DNA of 64,000 bases from Morinoia aosen (Eukaryota; Arthropoda; Malacostraca; Amphipoda; Talitridae): NCBI GenBank assembly GCA_030386875.1, contig CM059569.1:45981842-46045841 (forward strand), written 5' to 3'. Shown in pieces: positions 11,110 through 24,320 of the stretch; the first letter of the stretch is position 1, and the number at the start of each line of letters is the position of its first letter. The notes under the pieces were generated by a model. The model made no database searches. It was not told the origin of the DNA and was given only the letters and a program-made list of their open reading frames with translations. The position numbers were made by a program, and so were the translations under genes.

Positions 11110-11129
11110 CACAGAAAATAGCATTCACT

Positions 11130-11955
11130 GCTCAAGTGTAACTCACTTTCAATAAAGTAAACATGTATGTTATTTTTAATTCTGCGGCTTCGCCGCTGCC
11201 CAAGCTAATATGATTTTGAATGTCCCGAAAATAAATTTCCGCCGGAACTCTCTGCTTCAAAACATGCTGTCATTGCTCAATACGCACAGCATTTCGGGGA
11301 TGCATTCGTTTTTGAACTGAAATTTAAGGTGAAGTATTTTGGGCTTCTCGGTGCCGAACTTATTTCTGAAATTGGTTACCACATGTTATGTGTTGATTAC
11401 CGAGCAACCAAGAGTGATGCCTGTATTTGATATCAAGCAAGTCGCAATTAAGAAAAAAAGTTTAAATCCGAAAAAATGGAAGAAAGTGTTATCGTTCTGA
11501 CAATCTAATTACTATGAGGGTAATTTAAACAAATGGCTCTGTATCAGAGATGAATATCAGTTGTTTCATTTCTGATGGGGAACATGCTGCTATAGTTGGC
11601 TACAATTATCCGAACCTTTTTTTCCGGAGAACTTTCCAGTTTTTCCGCACTTGGGGCGGATTCAAATGGATTTTACATTAATATTATGACATAACTGTTG
11701 TTATTGTTATTATATATATGACTTCCAGCTACCAATGACGCCGTGGAGTTTTTAATAAGAGCGTTTCATGTATTTTTTAAGTTATGAACATTCCATTCTT
11801 CAAATCTGACTTTTAAATACTACCGAGGGGAGCTAAATGTCAAGCACCAGATGAATATCAGAAAAATTTCTGAAGAAAATGCATTATAATTCCTAAACAT
11901 TTGAGTACATGGTTGAGTGCATTCAGTTTCCCGTGACTGAAATACTCGAATGAAC
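11130..11955. other. Unique AT-rich sequence
   Basis: No tandem structure or coding frame was found. A short TATATATATG tract lies near 11710. Confidence 0.3.
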
Positions 11956-12490
11956 TTTATTTATTTTCAAATGCAGATTTGTGTGCTACATTTTTCAAGC
12001 AAGCTTTCAGCAGGCTTTGAAAACGACCTCGTTCCGAACGGAGACAAAAGCCAAAAGACTTTTTATCTTTCTTCAAGCGAAATTTTTTCTGGATTTTTCA
12101 AACAAGCTTATAACTGGCACTGAAAACAACCCTGTTTTAATCATGGACGATAAAGAAATGGTTATTCGTCTAAAATTGCAGGCGATAGTCAAAAAATATT
12201 TTATTTGATTTCACGCGCAGATTTTTTCTGCATCTTTCACTCATGCTTTTTCCAGGCACAGAAGACATTATTTGTCTTAAATTGTAAACGATAATAAAAA
12301 AATACTTCATTTGATTTCATGCGCAGAATTTTTCTGCATTGTCACGCACGCTTTCACCTGGCACAGAAAACATTATTTGTTTTAAACTACAAAAGATAGC
12401 CAAAAGAGAGTTTACTCGTTTTCAGGCACAGATTATTTCTGCATTTTCTTTGACCTGGCACAGAAACCAACCTTGTTCCAATGGCAGTTT
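11956..12490. repeat. Tandem array, about 105-120 bp unit, about 5 copies
   Basis: Copies share TTCA.GCGCAGATTTTTTCTGCAT, a CCTGGCACAGAAAACA block and TTTTAAACTACAAAAGATAG, spaced about 110 bp apart. It is degenerate. Short + strand frames across it are artefacts. Confidence 0.8.
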
Positions 12491-12664
12491 TGGTGGCGCA
12501 GTAATTTATCGCGGCAAATTACTGAGGACAGCAAGCTCGCCTCAGTTAAATTGAGCAAAATTGCTACATCCCTCAGGCGTCCTCACACGTCTCCTGTGAC
12601 AGCAAGGACTGGAGATGAATTACTCGCTCACTTGTTTTAGTGGGAGTCAATCTCAATGTTCCTC

Positions 12665-13645
12665 CAGAGCGCTGACCTTTGGAGTTAAATGTTTTTAACC
12701 TTCAACCCTAATTTTGAACCGTCAACCATAATTTTGAACCGTCAACCCAAATTTTGAACCGTCAACCCTAATTTCGAACTGTCAACCCTAATTTTGAACC
12801 ACCAATCCTAATTTTGAGTCTTCAACCTCAATTTTGAACCGTCAGCCCTAATTTCGAACTGTCAACCCTAATTTTGAGCCTTCAACCCCAATTTTGAACT
12901 GTGAACTTCAATTTTGAACTGTCAACCCCAATTTTAAACTGTCAACCCCAATTTTAAACCGTCGACCTCAATTTTTAACTGTAATTTCCAATTTCGAACC
13001 GTCAACCCCAATTTTGAACCGCCAACCCCAATTTTGAACCGTCGACCCCAATTTCGAACCGTCAACCCCAATTTTGAACCGCCAACCCCAATTTTGAACC
13101 GTCAACCCCAATTTTGAACTGTCAACCCTAATTTTGAACCGTCAACCCCAATTTTGAACCGCCAACCCCAATTTTGAACCGTCGACTCCAATTATGAACT
13201 GTCAACCATAATTTTCAACCGCCAACCCCAATTTTGAACCGTCGACCCCAATTTTGAACTGTCAACCCTAATTTTGAACCGCCGACCCCAATTTTGAACT
13301 GTCAACCCTAATTTTGAACCGTTAACCTCAATTTTTAACTTTCATTTCCAATTTCGAACCGTCAACCCCAATTTCGAACCATCAATCCCAATTTTGAACC
13401 GCCAACCCCAATTTTGAACCGTCGACCCGAATTTTGAACTGTCAACCCTAATTTTGAACCGTTAACCTCAATTTTCAACCGGTGTGTAAGACGCTGAGCT
13501 TTGAAGATATATGTTTTTAACCACTAACTCAAAATTTGAACCGTCAACTTAATCTGTGAGCAGTACACCCTAATTTTCAACCACTGTGTAAAAGGCTGAC
13601 CTTTGTGTTAAATGTTTCCAACCATTAACCTCAATTTTCAACCGC
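12665..13645. repeat. Minisatellite, 20 bp unit, about 39 copies, with duplicated flank
   Basis: The core array (12695-13480) has the unit TCAACCCCAATTTTGAACCG with frequent CCC/CCT and GTC/GCC variants arranged in repeated blocks. A flank motif (GCTGA.CTTTG.. with AAATGTTTTTAACC) occurs at about 12668, 13490 and 13590, so the left flank was copied to the right of the array along with leftover units. Confidence 0.97.
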
Positions 13646-14080
13646 GATGTCAGACGTTTAGCTTGAAGAGACTGTAACTATTTTCCCCTGTCCATCTCAA
13701 TCTTTCAGCGTTGTGCAGGAAATTAAGCATTGAAATTGAATAACAAGTTGAATAAACTTGAACTGAAATATTTGACGTATTCTTTTATTTTAAACTTGAA
13801 ACGATATTTCTTCAGCACACGAACGTATCGCAGCTCGACAACTTGAAATTATTTTAAGGCTCTCACGAGAGATGAGCCAACTTCATTAAAGCTGAATTTG
13901 ATATTTTTCTCATACATCGACAGTAACTAGGAGGATTCTTGTATTTCATCAGAGTTTTTTGAGACGAATGCTTCACGGGTTGAGGTGCCCATAAAATTTT
14001 GATACTACATGCGACGACGTAGTCATACATACTTCAATTTGTGTAAAGTAAGTCATCATGAGCCTGAAGCTTAGTTCTGT
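13646..14080. other. Unique sequence
   Basis: Nothing supportable found between two arrays. Confidence 0.3.
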
Positions 14081-14345
14081 TTGCTCCAGAGCCCTGTTTG
14101 CTCTACTCCTGTTTACTGAAGAGTCCTGTTTAATGAAAAGTACTGTTTATTGAAGAGTCCTGTTCATTGAAGAGGCCTGTTTATTAAAGGTTCCTGTTTA
14201 TTGAAGAGTCCTGTTTGCTCCAGAGTCCTGTCTACTGGAGAGCCCTGTTTACTAAAGAGTCCTGTTTATTGAAGAGTCCTGTTTGCTTCAGAGTCGTCTT
14301 TGCTCCAAAACCCTGTTTGCTCTTTAGTCCTGATAGTACCAGAGT
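14081..14345. repeat. Tandem array, 17 bp unit, about 14 copies
   Basis: The unit is GAGTCCTGTTTATTGAA, with GCTCCA and CTCCAGA replacing the 3' half in several copies. Degeneracy increases at both ends. Confidence 0.93.
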
Positions 14346-14589
14346 TCTTTTGAATTTTTACATTTATGCTATGTTCAGAGTAGGGTTGTTTTAGCCACTG
14401 TCGTAGTTGCAGGATTATTTTACACTTTTTGAGAGGATAAAAATCCAACTTGAGTTGTACTCAAGTCACAAGGCTTACTGACGATGACAGTCACTCTTTT
14501 GATTTTTTATGGCCCTAGAAATTTATTCAACATCAAAGGGACGTGATGGATGCAGAATGAAATGGAGGAAAATTCTTTCGAATGCCCTC

Positions 14590-14830
14590 AGCTTAAACAT
14601 CAGCACTTAATATGCTCGTGCAAACATACATTTGTAGATGTGTCCCACGTGAATATACATCACGTAAATATGCATGAGTAAATATGTTCCGCATAAATAT
14701 GCACTCCTGCAATACACTTGTAAATGTATAGATATAAATATATGCCGCGCAAAAATACATCACGGGCATATGCATTTCGTACTTATGCACGTAAAATATT
14801 TGCGCAAGATAAATATGTATCAAGCATTTT
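14590..14830. repeat. Degenerate tandem array, about 20-24 bp unit
   Basis: Repeated words AAATATGCA, AATATACATCACG and AATATGT.C are spaced at about 20-24 bp with strong divergence. Overlapping open frames on both strands are artefacts of the repeat. Confidence 0.7.
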
Positions 14831-15735
14831 TCTGTAAAAATTGTTACCGGAAAAATGTCTCAGTGAACTACTGTTTCTTCAACGCGGAACCTCACTTCCA
14901 TTTTTTTTTAATTATGTTTTTTTTGGGATGAGGATTTAGTACAGTGTTCGAAATGCTACCGTTAACGAGTGCAATACCACGCACACTCAGTATCATGAAT
15001 TTTTATATCTTGCTGTTTAGAAAATAACACTTTTAGGGAATGAATGATTTACATACTCTAAGAAAAAAATCCATTTGATATCAAGCCATGAACACAGTGT
15101 TGCAACCAATGCTTTATACTACGCTTTCATTTTAGAATGAAATGAATGCATAATATTCTGTTCATAAAATCACTTTACTTCTGCCTCTGTTTAAATTCGA
15201 CGTTGTGCTACACAAGAAAATTTATTAGTGCGTGACTTAAAAGCTCGCAAACGACTGGTGTAAAAAAAGCTGGTGCCACAAACTGATGAACTCGAATTTT
15301 TTAAGAGTAGGCGATTAAAGTCTGTAGCAGAGCGTGCTAACCGAATAAGTTTTAGTTCAATCCTTCCCTTGCACCGTCTGAAGAACATTTCTTTGTAGGA
15401 AGAACGGCGTTATATGAACATGTTATTTGTTCACACGATATTTTGATTTTAGAGGTGCATGTTTTTGATATCTTCTTATATCTTTTATGGAACTTTCCTT
15501 ATAATGAACAGCAGCGAAATACGTGTGTAGCATGATTTTAGTTTTTAGTGTTATAGGCTTTCAAAATAAATTTTAGTTTCATCTTCTCCATGTACCACCT
15601 AACGAACGTACCTTACAATGAAGAATAACATGTTTATGCTATTTATACACTCGAAATATTGGTTTTTGGAGGGACGTGGTTTCTTAGTAGATTCTACTTT
15701 GATCGTTCCATCCTACTTGTAAAAATATATCTTTT
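14831..15735. other. Unique AT-rich sequence
   Basis: No splice-bounded coding frame or clear repeat recognised. Confidence 0.3.
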
Positions 15736-15985
15736 TTAAGTAACAACAGCATCTCTTTTCGAGGGAATACACTTACATTCGTTAAAAAACTACTCTAATT
15801 TAAAAGTCCACTGTTTACTACTGCATTAGCCTCGTGAAATTTTAAATTAACAGATTTTAAATTAAGTTGTAAATTAACTACAGCCTCTCTTTTCGAGAGA
15901 ATACATTTACATTCGCTCAGCAGAACTACTCTTATTTAAAAGCACGCTGTTTACATTTGCATTAGTCTCTTGAGATTAACGGTAC
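15736..15985. repeat. Two-copy tandem duplication, about 134 bp
   Basis: TAACAACAGCATCTCTTTTC and TAACTACAGCCTCTCTTTTC start the two copies. Both continue through GAATACA.TTACATTCG, ACTACTCT.ATTTAAAAG and TGCATTAG.CTC. Copies are about 85% alike. Confidence 0.9.
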
Positions 15986-17280
15986 TTCGCAAGGTTTACA
16001 TTTGACAGCAAAATTTAAGAGAAAGAAGTTCACTTCAGCCTTTGGTGTTGCAAAAGATTTCTAGCCCAGGACGAGGCGTTCATGGCGTCGCCTAACTCTA
16101 CGTAACTTCTTTTTAAAGCCTCTCAAGTCTCGTGGAGGAATAATAGCTCATGGAAATTTCTAAAGAAAGTTCATACTTTGACTGCGTAATTATAGTGAGC
16201 AGAGAAGCTTTGAGCTAATTTAAGGGGAGGTCTTCTTGACCAAGTTCTTATTTCGCGAAAAAGTATCTAAATACTAGCATAGACAATTTGTTAAGGCTCA
16301 CATACGACGCTTGCTTAGCCTAGGTCAAACCTGATAATTATGTCGTCACTTCTTGAAAAGAATTTACAGCTATGTTATACCTTGAACTTTCTTAATGTCA
16401 TCGTAAAGCTTTGTGTTTGGTTGTGTTGCGGGGCATAACTTGCTGGTATGTGTGTCTGAAACACAGTTGCTGAGTTGAATGTGGACTTTCGTATAGAATT
16501 TCCAACGCTAGCAATTTCTCGACTATTTTTTTTGTATTATCTCTCATTTTATTTTTGGTAAAGTCATCATTGAGATTGTGATAAGGACACGGGAAAAATG
16601 GGTGAAATATCTAAAAAAAATTGCAACCGAAACAAAACGCATTGTCTAAATAACAATACAAAGCACGAATGAAAAATTGCGTACCTGCATAATCAATTTG
16701 TTGTATATATCTGCCCTTCAACCTCCAACGAATATATGTGATGTGCAAACCAGTGCACTATTCTTGCTCTGGCAAGAGCAGGCTCATTTTATTAGTTATA
16801 TTCAGTTGAGTTTATTTCCCATTTTATTCACTCATCCAAACTTTGATCATACATAATTATTTAACTAGAACAAAATTTAGTATTAATATCAATTAACAGG
16901 GGTTTTCTAATACTCGTATACCCCTCAACAACGTTTAGTTTTAAAATCAGTATCAGGAGAATTTTTTTGTTTCTATATTCTTGAGATGTCATTACTGGAA
17001 AATGGACGGCTGCAACATTGATCTTTCGCCCTCAGCACCGTCCGCTGACACAGCATCCGATGAAGTGAAAATAATTTCTAGAAGTTTTGTGGTAAAAGAG
17101 TTTCATTATTCTAGCGTTATCGTATCAGTAAATTTAAACTAATAATTAATTATTTTATCTAAGTGAAATCTAGAAAATTCGTTTTCACGTTTTAGAAACT
17201 TTATTTTCAGTCATCACAGGTCAACACTGATTTGAATGAAAATTCATTCGTTCACATTATAGTGTTACAAGAAATTAATA
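15986..17280. other. Unique sequence
   Basis: No repeats or coding frames that can be supported. Confidence 0.3.
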
Positions 17281-17535
17281 AATAAATCAATACCCGCCAT
17301 GCTACAACGATGGTACAATTACCCTGGAGATAACTATATGTATGAATGAATAAATAAACAAATAAATCAAAAAAATAAGTAGGTAAATAAATATATATAG
17401 CAATAAATAAAATATAACTGAATTAAATTGTAAATTGATAGGTATTCAAAAAAATAAATGAAAATAAATGAATGAATAAATAAAATCCACATTGTTTCAA
17501 CGATGGTACTACACTAAACGAAAGAAAAATATAAA
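17281..17535. repeat. AATA-rich low-complexity tract
   Basis: AAATAAATAAA-type tracts are interspersed with early, diverged copies of the ACAATGGTACAAT and CCATGCTACAACGATGGTAC words of the next array, so this looks like the decayed left edge of that array. Confidence 0.75.
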
Positions 17536-18350
17536 GAAGTGTATGCCATACTACAACAATGGTACAATACAACAACAACAAAAAAAATATCCGCCATGCT
17601 CCAACGAAGGTACAATACAACGAGGAACACATCGCCTGTAGTATTGTGCTCCTCGAAAAAATATCCGTTACGCAACAACAATGGTACAATACCACAGAAA
17701 TAAGAAAATATCCGCCATGCTCCAGCGAAGGTACACTAGTATGAAGAACACATCGCCATTGGTACTGTGCCAAAAAAATGACTTTCATGCAACAACATTG
17801 GTACAATACCACAAAAATAAGAAAATATCCGCCATGCTCCAACGAAGGTACAATACAACGAGGAACACATCGCCTGTAGTATTGTGCTCCTCGAAAAAAT
17901 ATCCGTTACGCAACAACAATGGTACAATACCACAGAAATAAGAAAATATCCGCCATGCTCCAGCGAAGGTACACTAGTATGAAGAACACATCGCCATTGG
18001 TACTGTGCCAAAAAAATGACTTTCATGCAACAACATTGGTACAATACCACAAAAATAAGAAAATATCCACCATGCTCCAACGAAGGTACAATACAACGAG
18101 GAACACATCGCCTGTAGTATTGTGCTCCTCGAAAAAATATCCGTTACGCAACAACAATGGTACAATACCACAGAAATAAGAAAATATCCGCCATGCTCCA
18201 GCGAAGGTACACTAGTATGAAGAACACATCGCCATTGGTACTGTGCCAAAAAAATGACTTTCATGCAACAACATTGGTACAATACCACAAAAATAAGAAA
18301 ATATCCGCCATGCTCCAACGAAGAACAATACAACGAAAAACACATCGCCT
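17536..18350. repeat. Recent tandem array, 238 bp dimeric unit, about 3.4 copies
   Basis: The exact 238 bp period is visible from repeated landmarks (identical words at 17681, 17919 and 18157). Each period is made of two related half-units of about 119 bp, both starting at GCAACAACA(A/T)TGGTACAAT. One carries AGCGAAGGTACACTAGTATG, the other AACGAAGGTACAATACAACG. The full copies are almost identical (for example, CGCC versus CACC near 18067), so amplification is recent. Open frames on both strands repeat with the array and are not genes. Confidence 0.98.
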
Positions 18351-18900
18351 ACTGCTCGGCTCATCTTAAAAAGGAGGCTTTAGCTGATCACTCTGCACTT
18401 CCAAGCGAGCTGCTACCTTCTCCTTCCATCTCATTGAGCTCCGTAAAAGAAGCCACTTTTGCTAGCTTCCTCTTATGAGAGCTGGAGATTGCAGGACAGC
18501 CGTCGTTTCTTCACCCTGAGACCAGAGACAAGAACGATTTCTTCTTGTCTAAACAGACGTTCGCTATGCTCGAATCGCAGGTTCACGAAAAATTTAAAAA
18601 GAAAGAAAATTTTAGTAGAAGTAGTCATTCCACTCAAAAATGGTGATAAAATTGGTCATTCAGTTGAAAGAAATTGCAAATTTGATTAGGATTTTCTTCG
18701 ATTTTAAATTTTTACTGTTTCTTCATTCGTCTTGGATATGACGCGAGGACTCGACACCCTGTCGTTCTAAATCCCCGCCAAAACTACAACAAAAGTAATG
18801 TTAAAAATATGGAACATGGGAAACATGGAATTTATGTCCTCGCCCCTTTTGAGAATTATTTTCCTGTGTTGGTTTTAATTAAGTAACTTTTTTAATCTTT
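18351..18900. other. Unique sequence
   Basis: A moderately GC-richer segment at 18350-18560. No splice-bounded frame with a recognisable product. Confidence 0.3.
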
Positions 18901-19380
18901 TTGTCTTCATTTGAAAGGACCGTGGAACTTTTAAGTTCTTAAACGCTGCCAAATACTTTTTGTCTTCATTTGAAAGGACCGTGGAACTTTTAAGTTCTTA
19001 AACGCTGCCAAATACTTTTTGTCTTCATTTGAAAGGACCGTAGGACTTTTAAGTTCTTAAACGCTGCCAAATACTTTTTGTCTTCATTTGAAGGACCGTG
19101 GAACTTTTTAGTTCTTAAGCGCTGCCAAATACTTTTTATCTTCATTTGAAAGGACCGTGGAACTTTTAAGTTCTTAAACGCTGCCAAATACTTTTTGTCT
19201 TCATTTGAAAGGACCGTGGAACTTTTAAGTTCTTAAACGCTGCCAAATACTTTTTTTCTTCATTTGAAAGGACCGTGGAACTTTTAAGTTCTTAAACGCT
19301 GCCAAATACTTTTTGTCTTCATTTGAAAGAACCGTGGAACTTTTAAGTTCATAAACGCTGCCAAATACTTTTTGTATTCA
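18901..19380. repeat. Tandem array, 59 bp unit, 8 copies
   Basis: The unit reads TCTTCATTTGAAAGGACCGT, then GGAACTTTTAAGTTCTTAAA, then CGCTGCCAAATACTTTTTG. Copies differ by only a few substitutions and one single-base deletion (near 19090). It is a young array. Confidence 0.97.
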
Positions 19381-19411
19381 AAGTTGATACTCGGTCCCTT
19401 CATGGCCCTGT

Positions 19412-19518
19412 TTATTATGAATGTAATCGCTAAATGCTCAGTTAAATATTATGGATGTAATCGCTAAATGCTCAGTTAAATATTATGAATGTAATCGCTA
19501 AATGCTCAGTTAAATACC
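19412..19518. repeat. Tandem array, 34 bp unit, 3 copies
   Basis: The unit is TATTATGAATGTAATCGCTA followed by AATGCTCAGTTAAA, nearly identical in three copies. Confidence 0.95.
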
Positions 19519-21460
19519 ATGATCAACTATGAAAACAATTCAAAAATCTCGCACATCTTACAACAACTCATTAAAGGTTGCATGTATATATAGCTTCTTC
19601 TTAATTATTAACTTCAAAAAGACGTCAATCCTAATATCTTTTCGAAGAGCATTGGGTTATTTAAGAATTTTTGCGTAAAAAGCAGAATTCATGCTTTGTT
19701 TTTATGTACAGAAGTTGTATAGATGCGTATATATGTGTGTCTAGGTGGGATCATTTTAGCCCTAATGTGCTCTTCATTAATGTACGTAAACCAATAAAAA
19801 TTCTGAAACTGAACTTGCCATTTTGTCTCTAACTGGAGCTATCTCAAGTGTCCACGCCACACCTTATGTCACAGTCCTGCGAAGACGCTCAACAAATCCA
19901 CCTCATAGAACGGCTCTCATAAGGTTGCTGATTCTTTGAAGTTCCCACTTAGTCTACAAAACTTTCGGGTGATAATTGAAGAGCTCCTGAGCAATCCTTC
20001 ATTTAATTAATGGATTTCTGAAGCGCAGAGGTCAAGTGCTCTTCTGCTAAAAATGTTTGTTCCACTCCATTAAAGAGCAACACTCCAACGTCGGTGCTGG
20101 ACTCCCTCTCCGGCTCAACATTCCTTGTGAGGGTAGGCTAACGGGAATTGTTTGAAAGTTCTTAACTGCTCTTCGTAGTAGAACGTATGCCGCGTTTGTG
20201 GACAATGTTTTCGAGTATGGTGTATGAACGCCTGGTAACCGATCGATCTTGTGTATGGTTACTTAGTTTTTAGCTCGTTAGAACCATCAGCGCGACAAAC
20301 TTTTCTCGACGTGTTGAGAGGTTTCTGGATCATTCCCATAATTGCTGAATAATTCGCTGTCAATCTCCGTAGTCAATTTCTACCTGTCATTCTTCAGAGT
20401 TAATTTCTACCTACCATTGCCCCGAGAGAATTTCTACAGAGCATTTGTCTCTAGAGTCCCTCGCGATTGAATGTCGATCATGCGTCTGAACTCGTTCCTA
20501 GTGCAAAACTCGTGTGAAGCACTCAACCGCTGGAGGCAGATCAAGACTAAATTTCGCGTATAAAACAACAATAAATTAGATGCTCGACAGAGTTTGACTA
20601 GTAAGAAAAATGTGGGTTCCACTCACTGCGCTCTGTACGTCAGAGTTGTGGACAGGCTAGCATCGCCCAAAAGAGGTTCATTGGTCCTCACCTAACGCTA
20701 ACATAAGATATTGAGGAAAACAGTTTTCTTTAATCGAATGTTTAAATTCTTAATAACATAAGATATTGTTGCTCTCCTTGCGCATGTGACTGATTATTCT
20801 GTGAAAATGAATTAGATATTCAACAGTTTTGTTTCGGCAGCTTCACTATCTATGGTTCCCTTTTATGAGTAAGTTAGAATTTTTCTAATTCACGCGTAAT
20901 GGTTCTCTTTCATCAATAAGTTAAATATTCTTAAAATAAACTGTAAAGTGTATTCCCGTTCACAATGCTTGTAGCATAACTTGAATGAAAAGTGTTTCCA
21001 TCCTTTTGTCAAAGTAGATCTTCTATTCTCGTTGCTAAAAATATCTTGACAATTTCAATGACCAGCCTCTTGAGAAAATAAAGGGTTTCCTTATCATCAT
21101 TTTCTTCCAGTCATTAAGTTCTACAATGAAATCAACCAAAGCTCGAAATTATTAACGGATATATTAACTCGGAATTCTTTTTTTATATCACTTTCTGTCT
21201 ATTTGACATATTAATGTGTTTTTGATCATGAAGACAGCTGTTTTTTTTATGTGCTTCATGATTTAAATTTATATGATACACCTAATTCGAGTTTCTAAAG
21301 CTAATAACTTTTCACTACGTCAGTGTATCAGTTCCACCAATATTCTCTTGTGTGCAGTATCTTCTTTTTACGCAATAATTGAAGCGATTTCAAGAACGAT
21401 TTTCTGCTTCCAGAGAGTTGTAGTCCCGTGTTGTGTTGCAAATGATAGCTTGGCTCGACG
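19519..21460. other. Unique sequence, GC-richer at 19830-20250
   Basis: No coding exon recognised. The stretch at 19830-20250 is more balanced in composition but has stops in all frames at short intervals. Confidence 0.3.
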
Positions 21461-21650
21461 AATTCATTTCGATTCATATTCATTTCATATCCATTTAATA
21501 TTCATTTCATATTCATATCACATTCATTCCATATTGATTTCATATTGATTTCATATTTATTTCATATTCATTTCAAATGTATTTCATGTTTATGTAATTT
21601 TCATTTCTTATTCATTTCATAATTTCATATTCATTTTCATTCCAAAAAAT
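21461..21650. repeat. Tandem array, about 11-12 bp unit
   Basis: About 15 variants of ATTTCATATTC. The low-complexity hydrophobic open frame over it is an artefact. Confidence 0.92.
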
Positions 21651-22525
21651 TTACTTGCACTTCTAAATTACCGACTCAGCAACAACACAAATTGTAAGCA
21701 GCCATACACCTTATCGTTTTCGTTAGCATTCGTTCTTGAATAAAAGTCTAAGGGTTTAGATGCCAGTGTTTTGTAAGATAACCTAGCTTTCAGTCGGTAA
21801 TGTTATTCGGGCTCAGTATTTTAACCTCCGACATCTCTCCGTCAAGGCCAAAGAAGTAAGTCCATGAAGAAAATTGAGTGTCAATTTTGCATAAAATCAG
21901 GAAAAAGATAATCGCTTCTCTACGAGTTAAAAAAGTGGAGTTTAAATCTTATCAGCATAGAACTTAAGCCTTATCAGCATCATAACGGCTTTGAGGTTTT
22001 AAAACGACTTTTTAAATCATGACTAGGCGAATGGTAGTGTGATTTTGCTCCATTATCTCGTAGTTCAACACGTTGATCTAGCACCATTACCCAAGTAATG
22101 ATGATCCCTCCCTAGGTGCTAGGAAATCTTTACGGTCATGTATAATTTTTAAGGAAAGCCAAATCAAAGAAATTTGGTCATGAAAAAGGCCACTTTGACG
22201 CGTTGGTGCCTCACGCTTCGCTAAATGAAGCGGTTCCGTATGAGAGAATTTTTCACATATGAAGTAATAATGAATATCTTGGACTTACAAGAAATATGTT
22301 TACCATCTAAATCGTTTTCTAAAAAAAAAAAAATGATTTCTTAGGATGGACTTTGGTTCAATTTCTAATCATCAATAAATATTAATGGCGCATTTTTTTC
22401 AATTGTTTAAGTACCACAACATTTTCATCTAGTACATGGAACAATGAACCTTGTGCTGGTAAGTTAAGTACAAGTCAATCATACATTTCTTTCGTGATTT
22501 TAAGTAGAGAATGAATTCAGGGGCA
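21651..22525. other. Unique AT-rich sequence
   Basis: A small hairpin, CGCTTCGCTAAATGAAGCG, lies near 22212. Nothing else supported. Confidence 0.3.
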
Positions 22526-23090
22526 ACCAATGTTTGGACGAACGCTGGAAGACGATGTATAGGAGCTAAAAATAGTTCAAAGATACAAGTATAACTTAGT
22601 TCGAATTTTAAATTCGGGTTTTTAGTTGCTTATTAAAATCAATCAAACGAACACCGTTTTATCTTCACTGCAAGACGATCACTAAACATTTCAAGGTTAC
22701 AAATACATTTTAACATAGTTTCAAGCATGGTTGATTGGTCATCTGATAAAATCATTCCAACGAATACTTTTCAACATTGTACGACGACCACAAAACATTT
22801 CAAGGATACAAATACATTTTACCGCAGTTTTCGCGCAAAGCTGGTCACCAAATGAAATCATTCGAACGAATACCATTCTATACAGCAGGACGACTACGTA
22901 ACATTTCAAGGAAGCAAATACATTTTAATGCGGTTTTCAAGTGCGGTTGGTTGGTTTCCTGATAAAAACATTCAAACGAATACCTTTCTATACAGTTGGA
23001 CGACCACTAAACATTTCAAGGATACAAGCACGTTTTAAGGCAGTTTCCACGTGCGGTTGGCTGGTCACCTGATGAAATCATTCGCTCGCG
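22526..23090. repeat. Tandem array, about 108 bp unit, 5 copies
   Basis: Anchors CATTTCAAGGATACAAATAC (at about 22687, 22796, 22903 and 23012 in variant forms), AACGAATACC.TT and GGTTGGTTGGTC recur in order. Copies are about 80% alike. Confidence 0.9.
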
Positions 23091-23386
23091 ATATTTCTTC
23101 GTTGTCCAAACGGTGTTAGTCTGCGGCGCGGAACGACCGAGGTTTAATTTATTGGAGTGCGAGGCGTCGCAAAGCCCCGCAATCACTCTGGTGAGGGCTG
23201 CTAGATGGACCAGATTTACGGTCAAGAGCAAAATTTTGTATTTATTCAAATAAAATTAGCCCAGAAAACCATTAACTTTCTGGTGATTTTGCTTAATTAC
23301 AATAAGCTTGGTCGTCTTTATAGTTGTATTTTATTTGGAAAAATCCACATCAGAAGAATTTGGCCGCAGAAATGGGTAAATAATGT

Positions 23387-23498
23387 ATTCCATTTATCCT
23401 TTGGTTCCATGGGAAGCAAACTAACTCAGAAGTTTTGTTCTGTATGACCGAGCTCAATTCATTCACATTTGTTTAGATCATAGGATGCAATCGATATC
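23387..23498 (+). repeat. Dispersed repeat, copy 1
   Basis: Shares ATTCCATTTATCCTTTGGTT, AAGTTTTGTTCTG and GAGCTCAA.TCATTCA with 27373-27480, in direct orientation 4 kb away. The same frame is open in both copies and keeps the peptide words HLSFGS and KLTQ, so the source may have been coding. Confidence 0.75.
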
Positions 23499-24320
23499 GT
23501 GGTTCTATCATGGAGTCTCACCTTTTTGCCTCAATCATTCTATGTTCATCTCTTACAAAGTAAACCTGGATCACGTACGGTGGAACAAATTCAAAACTTA
23601 AGCAACGTGAATGATCATGTTCGTGCACGATGAGTGATGTTGTTTAATTCACTTTCAGTTATCTTGCTCAATTTTATAGCTATTCATTTCAATTTAAGGT
23701 AAAAATGTTAAAATTTCATACAAGAAAAGAAATTTCAAAGAAGAGATAGAAGGATCGTGTTTATACATGGGAATAAATTTGCTACTCTGACCGACCCTCT
23801 TTCGTAGCAAAGAAATACTCAAATTACCCTAAAAATTCATGTTGCTTAGATTTCTCTGTCGATTTTGAGATGTTTTGGAATTGTAAAGCCGATCATAAAA
23901 AATGAGATCTTTACCGACAATAAAAATTACACAATGAAAACACTATTATAGTCAGAAGTAAGGAACAAAACGAAAACAGCCCAAAGCCTAGCATGAGAAT
24001 TTTCGGTGTCGATTGCAGCGCTACAACAGTAAAAATCGCTCAAAAATTCCATCCGGGGCTTGTACAGGACAGAGCCGTGCATGTTTTGCGTTGCCATCAG
24101 CCTTCTTATGCGCGCTATTTTTGGACTCAGGCTCGTCCAAAATTCTGCCTGTGACCTGCGAAGCGCAACGTTTCTCTTTGTTGCTAATGGAGCGCTATGC
24201 CTGTGACGATCGCAGGCATTTGCAAGACGCTGTTTTTGTCCGTCCTGCTTCTATCTCAACAGACGCTCTCGCTCTTGTCTTGAAGATACGTCGCCCGATG
24301 CTCGGTGATCAGAGGCACGA
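23499..24320. other. Unique sequence with a GC-richer patch at 24010-24340
   Basis: The patch carries an open + strand frame of about 118 codons ending in the next repeat. Acceptor-like TTTTTGGACTCAG and donor-like GTC|GTAAGA exist inside it, but no product is recognisable. I do not call a gene. Confidence 0.25.

Noticed and set aside
17423..18345. Hydrophobic or Tyr/Cys-rich open frames on both strands
   Set aside because: The same frames recur every 238 bp with the satellite unit. They are repeat artefacts.
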